This document shows positions 18,925 to 26,763 of a stretch of 64,000 bases of DNA, piece after piece (the first letter of the stretch is position 1; each line of letters begins with the position of its first letter). This DNA comes from Flammeovirgaceae bacterium SG7u.111 (GTDB lineage Bacteria; Bacteroidota; Bacteroidia; Cytophagales; Flammeovirgaceae). The stretch spans positions 568,501-632,500 of the forward strand of contig CP139021.1 in NCBI GenBank assembly GCA_034044135.1. Reading direction: 5' to 3'. A program made the position numbers and the translations under genes. The notes under the pieces were generated by a model. That model was not told where the DNA came from. It made no database searches and saw nothing but the letters and a program-made list of their open reading frames with translations.

Positions 18925-21075
18925 ATGAAAAAGAAGCTGATATTTATCGCTGTTCCTACTGTGCTCATTCTTATTTTTAGCTTTTCTATTTTTAAGAGCG
19001 GACCAGATGGCAGTGATAAAACACTAGTACTAAAGGATATTATCTTTAGGGGATTGATTAACAAAGCTCATTTCAATACCGTAGAGCTGAATGATGATTT
19101 TTCCCGCAAGGCATTCGACCAATACCTAAAAAGGGTTGATGGAAACAAGCATTTTTTCATCAAAGAAGATGTGAAGAAGCTGGAGCAATACAAGGATAAA
19201 ATTGATGATGAGCTGAACGGCCAGCCAAACCCTCTATTGGTGACAACAATTGGCATTTGGGATCAGCGTGTTGCTGAAGCAGAGCAGTATTATAAAGAAA
19301 TCCTAGCTACTCCTTTCGACTTTGACCAAGATGAAAAGGTGGAATTGGATGGAGAAAAAAGAGAATACGCTTCATCTACAGACGAACTGAGAGAAGAGTG
19401 GAGAAAATACTTGAAATACCAAGCTTTGCTTCGTTATTACAATAAAATAGAAGGCCAGGAAAAAGAAGCAGAAGCGGCAAAAAAGGAAGGGAAAGAATTT
19501 ACCCCAAAAACCAATGAGGCACTTGAGGCCAGCGTAAGGGAAGAGTTGCTAAAAAGCTATAACAACTACTTCGATAGGTTAAATAAAATGGATCACGACG
19601 ATAAAGCAGCAGAGTACATCAATGCTATTCTTACGCTTTATGGCCCTCACACCGAGTTTTACCCACCAGAAGAAAAAGCCAATTTTGATATAGACATGTC
19701 AGGTCAGCTAGAGGGCATAGGCGCTCAACTGAGTTTGATAGATGGAGAGGTTAAAGTCGTGAGAATTGTACCCGGTAGCCCATCTTGGAAGAAAGGTGAG
19801 TTGAAAGAGGAGGACGTGATAATGAAAGTGGGGCAAGGTGACGAAGAGCCTATTTCGGTAATGGGAATGCCGTTGAAAGATGCGGTGAAGATGATTAGGG
19901 GCAAGAAAGGAACGGAAGTTCGCCTGACCATCAAAAAGCCAGACGGAAGAATCACTGTTTATTCGATTATAAGAGATGTAGTGGTGTTGGAAGAGTCCTA
20001 TGCCAAATCGGCGATTATCAACCATAAGACTTCTGGTAAAAAAATCGGAGTGATCCATCTGCCAAGTTTCTATGCCGATTTCAGTGGGAAAGGCGGAAGA
20101 AGCTCTAGCACGGATGTAAAAGCAGAGCTTGAAAAATTGACCAAGCACAACCCAGATGCGATTTTGATCGATCTGAGGTTCAACGGTGGCGGTTCTTTGC
20201 AAGATGTGGTAGATATGACAGGTTACTTTATAGACGAAGGGCCAGTGGTGCAAGTAAACAGCAAATTGGGTGCGCCAACTATTTTGAAAGACAAATCGAG
20301 AGGTGTGGTATATGATGGACCGCTAGGCGTGATGGTGAACCACTTTAGTGCTTCGGCTTCGGAGATTCTTGCCGCAGCTTTGCAAGATTACAACCGTGCG
20401 GTGATCATCGGTAGCGAATCTACTTTTGGAAAAGGAACGGTTCAGCGCTTCTTGGAATTGGATTACTATCTTAACTCTAGCTACAGCCATTTGAAGCCAC
20501 TTGGTTCGTTGAAACTGACTATCCAAAAATTCTACAGAATTACAGGAAAGTCTACCCAATGGAAAGGTGTTCGCCCAGATGTGATCTTGCCAGATACTTA
20601 CGATTTCATCGATATTGGAGAAAAGAGTTTAGATTTTGCCTTGGAATATGACGAGATCGTTCCTCAGAAATTCACGGCACTAAACGATAACATCGACAAA
20701 ACTGTCCTTTCGGCAAAAAGCCAGAAAAGAGTGAAGGACAATGAAATCTTCCAACTGACCGTAGAGAATGCGAAGAGGTTGCAAAAGCAGCGTGATAAAA
20801 CGAGCCAAACCCTCAACTTTGAGGAATTTATGGTGGAGCAAAAGAAACTGGAAGAAGAAGCCAAGAAATTCAACGACTTGAAGAAGGTTCACGAAGATAT
20901 GGAGGTTGTATCGGTAGATACTTTCGACGAAAGCTCAGAGCTGGACAAAATCAGAAAAACTAACATGGAAAGGTGGTACAAAGAATTGAAAGAAAACGTG
21001 TACCTCTACGAATCTATGCTAGTGATGGACGATTACACCAACAAGCTTTCAGTAGCTCAGACTGGTGCTGAGTAA
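18925..21075 (+). CDS. prc: Tail-specific (C-terminal processing) S41 protease, Prc/Tsp type
   Basis: 716 aa. N-terminal membrane or signal segment (LIFIAVPTVLILIFSFSIF), a long helical N-domain, a PDZ domain (about 245-335; MSGQLEGIGAQLSLIDG, IVPGSPSWKKGELKEEDVI), the S41 peptidase core (IGVIHLPSFY, DLRFNGGGSL) and a helical C-terminal domain. By alignment to the E. coli Prc triad, Ser477 (in SASASE), Asp488 and Lys503 (TFGKGTVQ) are the Ser/Lys catalytic residues. There is one extra residue between Asp and Lys. It degrades or trims periplasmic proteins by their C-termini. Monocistronic, with a strong terminator after the stop. Confidence 0.95.
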   Translation: MKKKLIFIAVPTVLILIFSFSIFKSGPDGSDKTLVLKDIIFRGLINKAHFNTVELNDDFSRKAFDQYLKRVDGNKHFFIKEDVKKLEQYKDKIDDELNGQPNPLLVTTIGIWDQRVAEAEQYYKEILATPFDFDQDEKVELDGEKREYASSTDELREEWRKYLKYQALLRYYNKIEGQEKEAEAAKKEGKEFTPKTNEALEASVREELLKSYNNYFDRLNKMDHDDKAAEYINAILTLYGPHTEFYPPEEKANFDIDMSGQLEGIGAQLSLIDGEVKVVRIVPGSPSWKKGELKEEDVIMKVGQGDEEPISVMGMPLKDAVKMIRGKKGTEVRLTIKKPDGRITVYSIIRDVVVLEESYAKSAIINHKTSGKKIGVIHLPSFYADFSGKGGRSSSTDVKAELEKLTKHNPDAILIDLRFNGGGSLQDVVDMTGYFIDEGPVVQVNSKLGAPTILKDKSRGVVYDGPLGVMVNHFSASASEILAAALQDYNRAVIIGSESTFGKGTVQRFLELDYYLNSSYSHLKPLGSLKLTIQKFYRITGKSTQWKGVRPDVILPDTYDFIDIGEKSLDFALEYDEIVPQKFTALNDNIDKTVLSAKSQKRVKDNEIFQLTVENAKRLQKQRDKTSQTLNFEEFMVEQKKLEEEAKKFNDLKKVHEDMEVVSVDTFDESSELDKIRKTNMERWYKELKENVYLYESMLVMDDYTNKLSVAQTGAE

Positions 21076-21092
21076 GCAAGTTTAGAAATAGT

Positions 21093-21130
21093 AAAAAGTC
21101 CTTCCTGCTACTAGCAGGAAGGACTTTTTT
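21093..21130 (+). terminator. Intrinsic terminator of prc
   Basis: A 16-bp perfect stem (AAAAAGTCCTTCCTGC with its inverse) and TACTA loop, followed by a T-run, 17 bp after the prc stop. Confidence 0.92.
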
Positions 21131-21572
21131 GTGTAAAAATACCTGAGTCATCCTGAACTTGATTCAGGATCTCTCTCCCACACATCAGTAAGGGTTTGCA
21201 AATCTCGAAAAAAGGTGCAGCAACCTTATGCCCAACCTCGATAATAGAGCTTTTATGCAATAATGAATTCCTTCTTTTGAATTTAAGGAACGTACTGAAT
21301 TATTGTGTAGAAATAGATGTGTTAACATTTAATTGCTTCTCAACCTTGGTTAAGCTTTTCTATTTCCTTATATTTAATATAGAACAATGAATCAGCTTTG
21401 GTTTATTTTTACTAAATAGCTTAACTACTCACACACTTGTTGCTATAAGTGTAATTGCTCCTTCCAAATTAATTACTATTCTACCACCGTACCCTGCTGA
21501 TGATAGTGGTAAGTGGATAGAGAGACTTCCTGTATTTGATCAACTCACTTTCTAACATAAACTCAAATAATC
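21131..21572. other. 442-bp gene-free region upstream of the secreted-protein pair
   Basis: Apart from the palindrome at 21150-21170 nothing gene-like is seen; a 64-codon open frame at 21196-21390 has no protein-like features. Confidence 0.3.
21150..21170. repeat. REP-like palindrome
   Basis: ATCCTGAA and TTCAGGAT are inverted around CTTGA. This sequence resembles a short extragenic palindrome that recurs between genes in many bacterial genomes. Only one copy is present in this window. Confidence 0.45.
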
Positions 21573-22550
21573 ATGATTAAAATCAGACTATTTATAGCTC
21601 TCTTTATGCTATTTTGTATTTCTACTTCTCAAGCCCAAGTAATAGAAAAGGTTGTAGGTATCACGCCAGTTGCTTATACAAGAACTACATCTAACAGAGA
21701 TGATGCATTGCGATTGTACAATTACATTCTCAATGCAATGCAGCAAACCAATAGGTTGAAAGTAATTGATAGGCCATTGGGAGGTAAGCATGTAGTTGCA
21801 GAGCTTTCTGAGCAAACTAATTCTTCCCATGCCCTAGGGAATGTGGTAAAACAAGGTAAGCAACTTGGGGCAGATTATGTTTTTTTTACTCAAGTTAATA
21901 CGGCAAATGTACTTACCATAAAAACGAAGGAGGGTGAACTAAAGGGGTATGAGGGTAATTTGTCCATATTTGTAAGGGTGCTTAGTGTAGAGACAGGAGA
22001 GGTGGTTTCTACTTCTGTAATCACCCCCAAAGGGGTCACTCCAGTAGAGGGAGCACTTGAAGAAACATTAAAATTAGATGCAAATGCGTCTAAAGTAGGG
22101 AATATCTTTGATGTAGGAGGACTTAGTGATTCTCCAGAAGAAGCACTAAGAAAAAGCATGGAAAAAATGGAAACGCAAATAAGAGTATTTGTGGATGAGA
22201 CTTTCCCTCTAGAAATGTTGATTGCTAAAATTGAAGAAGTTGAACATGGGAAAAAGACACAAACAGAAGTATTTATCCTTGGTGGTAAGTTAACTGGTCT
22301 GCGAACAGGCGATAACCTGATTATAAAAGAAATAGTAGAAAGACATATTAAAGAGAAGATATATCACGACGAAGTGGAAAGGGGAAAGCTTAAGGTGATA
22401 CGTGTGAGCCAAGATTTAGTAGTTTGCAAAATAACAGACGATTCTGATTTGGTTCTGAGTATCTATGAACAAAAGCCCGATATGCTCAAAGTGATCTTTA
22501 TTCCTAAGTCTGATGTATTTGGATTTGGTTTCACCAAAGGGAAAAAATAA
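21573..22550 (+). CDS. Secreted CsgG/LpoB-like protein of unknown function
   Basis: 325 aa with a signal peptide (about 1-21, ending STSQAQ). The body fits a CsgG/LpoB-like alpha-beta fold: an N-terminal strand (VVGITPVAYTRT), a helix (ALRLYNYILNAMQQTNRLKVIDR), a glycine-aspartate strand (LGADYVFFTQVNTANV) and SIFVRVLSVETGEVVSTSVITP. The C-terminal 100 residues (ILGGKLTGLRTGDNLII onward) look like a small beta domain. No lipobox is seen, so it is not a typical CsgG pore lipoprotein. It is followed after 7 bp by a second secreted protein, a clear operon. Function not recognised. Confidence 0.65.
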   Translation: MIKIRLFIALFMLFCISTSQAQVIEKVVGITPVAYTRTTSNRDDALRLYNYILNAMQQTNRLKVIDRPLGGKHVVAELSEQTNSSHALGNVVKQGKQLGADYVFFTQVNTANVLTIKTKEGELKGYEGNLSIFVRVLSVETGEVVSTSVITPKGVTPVEGALEETLKLDANASKVGNIFDVGGLSDSPEEALRKSMEKMETQIRVFVDETFPLEMLIAKIEEVEHGKKTQTEVFILGGKLTGLRTGDNLIIKEIVERHIKEKIYHDEVERGKLKVIRVSQDLVVCKITDDSDLVLSIYEQKPDMLKVIFIPKSDVFGFGFTKGKK

Positions 22551-22557
22551 CAAGCAG

Positions 22558-23487
22558 ATGCGAATATTTAGCCCTTTTGTAATATGTCTTTTCCTCCTCT
22601 GTTCGGACGCAATGGGGCAGGAAAACCAAGGTGTTCAATTTCAGTATTTTTCCATGATGGTCTTACCTTACACGGTAGAGGGGGATAGGATTGAAAAAAA
22701 GCTAGAGGAATCGCCAAAGTTGAGGCATGCCATCACCCAGATTGAGGATATGTACCTTTCCAAAGGGTTTCAAGTATATGATTTTGCAGCCCGGTTAGAA
22801 GCCTACTGGGATACGGAGGGCTTGCAAGAAAGTACAGGTTATGATACAAAAGCGGGCTTGCTTAATTTCTCCAAGCCTGATATTTATACGGAACTGGAAT
22901 TCAAGGCTATCGATTGTGGTGGTGGGCAGAAAAAAGCGAGACTTTCCCTCAAAACTTATATGACCAGTTCAGGCAAATTACTCGTGAATAAGTCTGGCGA
23001 TACCAATTGCTTTTCGGGGGTGGGAGATGAAATGATTTTGTTGGAACGGGCGGTGATGGATATGGAAGAGGAATACACGGCTACTTTGAAACGAGCACTT
23101 GATAATATGGCTACTATGGGACAACCAGTTGCTTATAGTATTACCATAGATGATAATGTGAGTTTCGATTTCAACGACAACGTAAAAGCTGATATAGAAG
23201 GCGTGGAAGAAGAAGGTGCTTTGGCGGAAATTTTGTCAATTTGGCTAGATGAAAACGTGATTTTCTACAAATCTACAGGAAGTACTTCACAGCTAATGAA
23301 GTTTGACGAAGTTCGCTTGCCTCTTATTGACTCCAAATCAAAAAGGGTATATAACGTGGAAAAATTTAATAGAGATTTTCGCAGGTTTATAATCAGCAAA
23401 GTGAAGTTTGCTGACCTTCCTGAAGAAACGATCAGCGCAAAAGTGCAGAGGATAGGAGGTGTTACCGTAGTTCATCTGACAAATTAG
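22558..23487 (+). CDS. Secreted protein of unknown function (possibly DUF6175-like)
   Basis: 309 aa from the ATG at 22558, which gives a proper signal peptide (MRIFSPFVICLFLLCSDAMG). An upstream in-frame start at 22513 would lie inside the previous gene and add a polar leader, so it is rejected. The mature protein begins with a strand (FSMMVLPYTVEG), then a helix and IEDMYLSKGFQVYDF, DIYTELEFKAIDCGGGQKKARLSLKTYMTSSGK. This order (value strand, helix with 'LSKGF', 'DI' strand) is reminiscent of Bacteroidota DUF6175 proteins, a weak recollection only. It is the last gene of the pair before a strong terminator. Confidence 0.6.
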   Translation: MRIFSPFVICLFLLCSDAMGQENQGVQFQYFSMMVLPYTVEGDRIEKKLEESPKLRHAITQIEDMYLSKGFQVYDFAARLEAYWDTEGLQESTGYDTKAGLLNFSKPDIYTELEFKAIDCGGGQKKARLSLKTYMTSSGKLLVNKSGDTNCFSGVGDEMILLERAVMDMEEEYTATLKRALDNMATMGQPVAYSITIDDNVSFDFNDNVKADIEGVEEEGALAEILSIWLDENVIFYKSTGSTSQLMKFDEVRLPLIDSKSKRVYNVEKFNRDFRRFIISKVKFADLPEETISAKVQRIGGVTVVHLTN

Positions 23488-23520
23488 GCGCCTGAATAAA
23501 GTGTTTCGGGATTAACAAAG

Positions 23521-23560
23521 GGGCTCACCTAATTTAATTATTAGGTGAGCCCTTTTGTTT
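23521..23560 (+). terminator. Terminator of the secreted-protein operon
   Basis: GGGCTCACCTAAT pairs with ATTAGGTGAGCCC (13 bp, 6-nt loop), followed by TTTTGTTTTAT. It lies between convergent operons. Confidence 0.88.
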
Positions 23561-23594
23561 TATTGACCAACGATGTTCAAAACCTACTATGGAG

Positions 23595-24599
23595 CTAAGG
23601 AAGATCCATTTTTTTGCTTTTTAAAAAGCCGATGAGTTTTTTGTTCAAAATAGCTTCTGGGTTAGTTTTGATAGCTCCACTTTCCTTAAGCACTGGAGTC
23701 CAACTATATACTACTTCTTGAGAGCTTAGGTTGATAATGACAACTTCGAAGGGGGCGCTGATAGATGTAGAACTGCTGCCTTCTTGGGTTTCCACTTCCC
23801 CTTGGTTCACAAGCATCAAGTATTTTGGGGAAGTTCCATGTTTTATGGAGGAATAATCTCCGCCCATTACCTTGTCGAAAGTTCCGCTGCTTATAAAGGA
23901 TGATTTGACTACCTGATTACTTGCTTTTAATCCTTTGGCTTTCATAAGCTGGCTTACCGAGCTTGCAAATTGACTGTTGGCTTTATTTTTCGATTTATAG
24001 ACAACCCCTATAGGGTAGCTGCTCGATGGATTAAAATAGGAAACAGGTGTTTTTTTTACTGGAGCTGGCTCAGTCTTTTTTTCTTCGATAATTTCTGCCT
24101 TTTTGCTAGTTGAGATGGTTGAAGGTGATGCTACTACTACCGTGGTTGTATCGTCAGTTGTGTTCTCAGGATTTTTCGCAACTGGCTTTTTATCAGAAAA
24201 GTTAACCCATGTAACTATTCCTCCACCAATAAGGATCACCAAGGTAACAATGATGATTAATGGAACTGGTAGTTTTTTGGTAGAAGAACTTTGTATTTGA
24301 GATGGTGAATTGGCTTGGGGTGATTGAGCTTGAGAACTGAATAGGTCATCGGGAAGATCATCTATAAAAAATCTTAATGACGCTGTTAATCTGTTATTTT
24401 CCAGTTCATAGTCTTCTCTACGAATAGTTCCTGCCCTATTCTCCTTTTCCATCCTATTCCAACGACTCTTTATCTCCATATAATCATTCTGATAATCAGT
24501 ATATGCAGGGTATTCTAATTGGTTGAGATAATGAAATAATTCTTTTATCTTATTGTGACTGAATAGGTCTCTAAGTGTAGGTTTATCTATTTGACTCAT
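23595..24599 (-). CDS. Membrane protein with N-terminal effector-associated-domain-11-like module
   Basis: 334 aa. Residues about 8-84 form a helical module ending in IKSRWNRMEKENRAGTIRRED and NNRLTASLRFFIDDL. This matches the effector-associated domain 11 pattern (helix, G-x-I-x-x-E/D, N-R, L-x-x-x-I-D). A Ser/Gln-rich linker follows, then one membrane helix (111-133), a Thr/Lys/Pro-rich spacer, and a C-terminal alpha-beta domain (about 195-334) presumably in the periplasm. EADs are death-fold-like adaptors known mostly from conflict-system proteins (NACHT, TIR, trypsin-like effectors). Here the EAD would be cytoplasmic and tethered. No EAD partner is seen in the window. It converges on the CsgG-like operon. 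Confidence 0.65.
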   Translation of the reverse strand: MSQIDKPTLRDLFSHNKIKELFHYLNQLEYPAYTDYQNDYMEIKSRWNRMEKENRAGTIRREDYELENNRLTASLRFFIDDLPDDLFSSQAQSPQANSPSQIQSSSTKKLPVPLIIIVTLVILIGGGIVTWVNFSDKKPVAKNPENTTDDTTTVVVASPSTISTSKKAEIIEEKKTEPAPVKKTPVSYFNPSSSYPIGVVYKSKNKANSQFASSVSQLMKAKGLKASNQVVKSSFISSGTFDKVMGGDYSSIKHGTSPKYLMLVNQGEVETQEGSSSTSISAPFEVVIINLSSQEVVYSWTPVLKESGAIKTNPEAILNKKLIGFLKSKKMDLP

Positions 24600-24703
24600 T
24601 GGTTCTTTTTGTTTTATAACAATTTAAAGATTTTTAGTATAAAAAACCAATGACCTTCAAAACATCAATTAACTTTGAAGTAAATAGATGGATAAACGGT
24701 GTT

Positions 24704-25609
24704 TTAAAGCGTCAAATACTCCTCAACATTCGCCAATACCTTTTCCGAAAGCCTTCGGAAGGCAGCATCGGTCATGCCCGAGATACGGTCGATGCAGATC
24801 ACGTTGGGGAGGGCTTGGTGGGCTGCTTCGTTGCCCAGTGCGCCGTCTATGTCCACTATGGCGAAGTTGCCTGCTTGGCTTGCCCATTTGCTAAATGCAT
24901 CTATCTCGTAAGTAGCACCCAAGGAGGTGTTGATTAGTACCGAGTTGGGTTTCATTAGGTCAAATTCTTTTTTGCCCAGCAAATGTGTGTTTCTTGGCAG
25001 GTGCGTGGTGATGGCATCGGCTTGGGGGAGCAATTCTTCGAGCGGAGCATAGCGAATGTGGACAGTTTCTAGGTCGGGTTTTCTGGTTCGACTGAAATAG
25101 AGCACGTCCATCCCAAAAGCCACGGCTACTTGAGCGACCATGCTGCCCAGCGTCCCCATGCCTATAATTCCCAAGGTTTTTCCCTTTAGCTCCGTTTGTT
25201 TGGGCTTCCACTGGTGCTTGCCCATTCCCTTGCCAAGGTTGATGAGTTGGGCGAATACAAACTCCACCACGCCCTCGTCGCCATAGTCCCGCACGCCTTT
25301 TACGGTGATTCCCCGCTTTTCCGCCGCATCAATATCCACATTTGCCGATTCCTTGCTGTAAAGGCTGCAACACATACCTATATATTGAAGGTTAGGGGCT
25401 TGCTCTATTACGTTGGCGGAGATTTTAGTCCCCCAGCTCACCAAAAATGCATCGGCATCGCCAATCCGCTCAACAATTTCTGCATCGGAAGCAGGCGGTT
25501 CGTTGAAAAGCTTGATGGGCTTCTCGGAATAGCGGGCGAGCTTTTCCAAAGCCCAAGGCTGCAAGTTGGTATTGTCTACGCAGACTATTTGTTTGAATTG
25601 TTTTTCCAT
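24704..25609 (-). CDS. D-2-hydroxyacid dehydrogenase-like protein with altered catalytic residues
   Basis: 301 aa. The NAD-binding domain is clear: LGIIGMGTLGSMVAQVAVAFGMDVLYFSR (about 146-173), with GMGTLG at 150-155. The substrate-binding half flanks it. The family's catalytic triad is not visible: the Arg of LINTARG is Leu230 (LINTSLG), the Glu of DVFEEEP falls in DIDGALGN, and the His of TPHIAG aligns with Arg275 (IDRISG). It may bind NAD(H) without the classical 2-hydroxyacid chemistry, or use other residues. It appears to be a single gene. Confidence 0.82.
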   Translation of the reverse strand: MEKQFKQIVCVDNTNLQPWALEKLARYSEKPIKLFNEPPASDAEIVERIGDADAFLVSWGTKISANVIEQAPNLQYIGMCCSLYSKESANVDIDAAEKRGITVKGVRDYGDEGVVEFVFAQLINLGKGMGKHQWKPKQTELKGKTLGIIGMGTLGSMVAQVAVAFGMDVLYFSRTRKPDLETVHIRYAPLEELLPQADAITTHLPRNTHLLGKKEFDLMKPNSVLINTSLGATYEIDAFSKWASQAGNFAIVDIDGALGNEAAHQALPNVICIDRISGMTDAAFRRLSEKVLANVEEYLTL

Positions 25610-25859
25610 AGCAAAGGGTAGAAATAGATTTGCCCAAACCTAGTGTTTGTAGTTCGCTTTGGCAAATGGGAGTTTGAGATGCACACTGGGGGAAGAGGGC
25701 AAAGTCCAAGACCGAAATGGCTGGTGCGAGGGGTGGCTTGGCTGCACGGGACGAGCCTTGCGTGAGTGTGCCCAAAGACACAACATATAAAAAAGCCCAA
25801 TACTATAAAGTACTGAGCTTAGTGATCGAGTTGAGTAAATTTATTTTTTGAAGCTTAAC
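25610..25859. other. Gene-poor 250-bp segment with GC-richer composition
   Basis: About 25630-25790 is visibly richer in G and C than neighbouring gaps. An open frame from 25781 runs leftward into the dehydrogenase gene, but its only long part overlaps that gene. Function unknown; a dispersed repeat or a foreign fragment is possible. Confidence 0.3.
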
Positions 25860-26345
25860 TTATGCCAGCCAAGCTCTAAACATCCAAATTGTTTTTTCTA
25901 TACCTTCTATCAGTCCGCTGGCGAGTGAAGCTGTGCCTTCGTCGTTGTTTTCGCCTGCAAGCTCGAGTAAGCCTCTTAGTTGACCTAGAAGTTCCTGATT
26001 GTTATCTATCACTGCTTTTACGGCTTCTTCTCCATCCGAAATATCTAGGAGTGCTTTGATATACGTCTGCTCTGTATACTCAGCAAAGCTATGTAGTGGT
26101 CTTCCGCCCAAGGTGAGAATGCGTTCGGCAAGCTCGTCTATAGTGCCGGCCGCCTCATCGTATAAGCCCTCAAACTTCTCGTGAAGAGAGAAAAATGCTT
26201 TTCCTTTGATGTTCCAATGGAAGCCTCTCAGGTTTTGGTAGTAAAACTGATAGCTGCTCAATAATGTATTTAATTTATCGACTACAACTGCTGATTGTTG
26301 TGCGTCAAGTCCGTTTAGTCCTTCTGTTAAAACTGCGTTTTTCAT
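25860..26345 (-). CDS. dps: Dps family ferritin-like DNA-protection protein
   Basis: 161 aa. Four-helix ferritin-like protein with the intersubunit ferroxidase set at the exact Dps spacing: His43 (GFHWNIKG), His55, Glu59, Asp70 and Glu74 (FEGLYDEAAGTIDELAERI); Glu59 replaces the common Asp. It oxidises Fe(II) with peroxide, stores iron and protects DNA in stress. Monocistronic. The promoter region holds a canonical -7 element and a 28-bp A/T palindrome over the -33 position, suggesting peroxide- or iron-responsive repression. Confidence 0.93.
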   Translation of the reverse strand: MKNAVLTEGLNGLDAQQSAVVVDKLNTLLSSYQFYYQNLRGFHWNIKGKAFFSLHEKFEGLYDEAAGTIDELAERILTLGGRPLHSFAEYTEQTYIKALLDISDGEEAVKAVIDNNQELLGQLRGLLELAGENNDEGTASLASGLIEGIEKTIWMFRAWLA

Positions 26346-26431
26346 TTTTGTTGAATTTTTATAGTTAAAAAATACATAGCCGATTGTTCAGCTATTGTTA
26401 GTGAAAGGTTTATGCCTTATTGATTACAATA

Positions 26432-26439
26432 CAAAGATA
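26432..26439 (-). promoter_or_regulatory. Candidate -7 element of the dps promoter
   Basis: TATCTTTG on the minus strand is a very good match to the Bacteroidetes -7 motif TAnnTTTG, 87 bp upstream of the dps ATG. No TTTG -33 is present; that position (about 26459-26464) lies inside the palindrome at 26453-26480. Confidence 0.5.
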
Positions 26440-26452
26440 GGAGGTAGAGATT

Positions 26453-26480
26453 ATATATAAAAATTATAATTTTTATATAT
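26453..26480. promoter_or_regulatory. 28-bp perfect A/T palindrome, candidate dps operator
   Basis: Every position pairs with its mirror across 28 bp, centred on AATTATAATT. The core resembles half of the PerR box (TTATAAT-N-ATTATAA). It covers the expected -33 region of the dps promoter, so a bound repressor would block polymerase. The regulator's identity is an inference. Confidence 0.45.
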
Positions 26481-26763
26481 CTATAATTAAAAGTTATATA
26501 ATTATTTTGTTCTCCACCATAATAACTATTGAAAAAAAATTATTGTTCGGCTTGTGTGGAGGAAAAAATATGATTTTTAGCATGTTTTGCCAATATTGAT
26601 GAGGTCATGAGCTTGTTTGGTGCTGAAATGAGGCGACTTCAGGTGACCTGTTTCTAAAATCATAGGCAGGCTCTCATTTCTCCTTATACTTCCCTTTCTT
26701 TGCCAAAAAGAAGGCAACAACTTTTGACAGGAATATTTAATTCACATTTTAACCAACTGAAAG
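26481..26763. other. Gene-free divergent region between dps and the permease gene
   Basis: About 280 bp with AT-rich sequence. No coding frame, strong hairpin or clear promoter motif is seen for the rightward gene. Confidence 0.3.

Noticed and set aside
21196-21390. 64-codon open frame upstream of the CsgG-like gene
   Set aside because: No protein-like pattern, no ribosome site, and it ends far from the next gene.
22513-22557. Upstream start for the second secreted protein
   Set aside because: It would lie inside the previous gene and put a polar stretch before a good signal peptide.
25470-25781. 103-codon minus-strand open frame overlapping the dehydrogenase gene start
   Set aside because: Its second half lies in another frame of a clear gene, and no ribosome site precedes it. 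The upstream part is kept only as an odd-composition segment.
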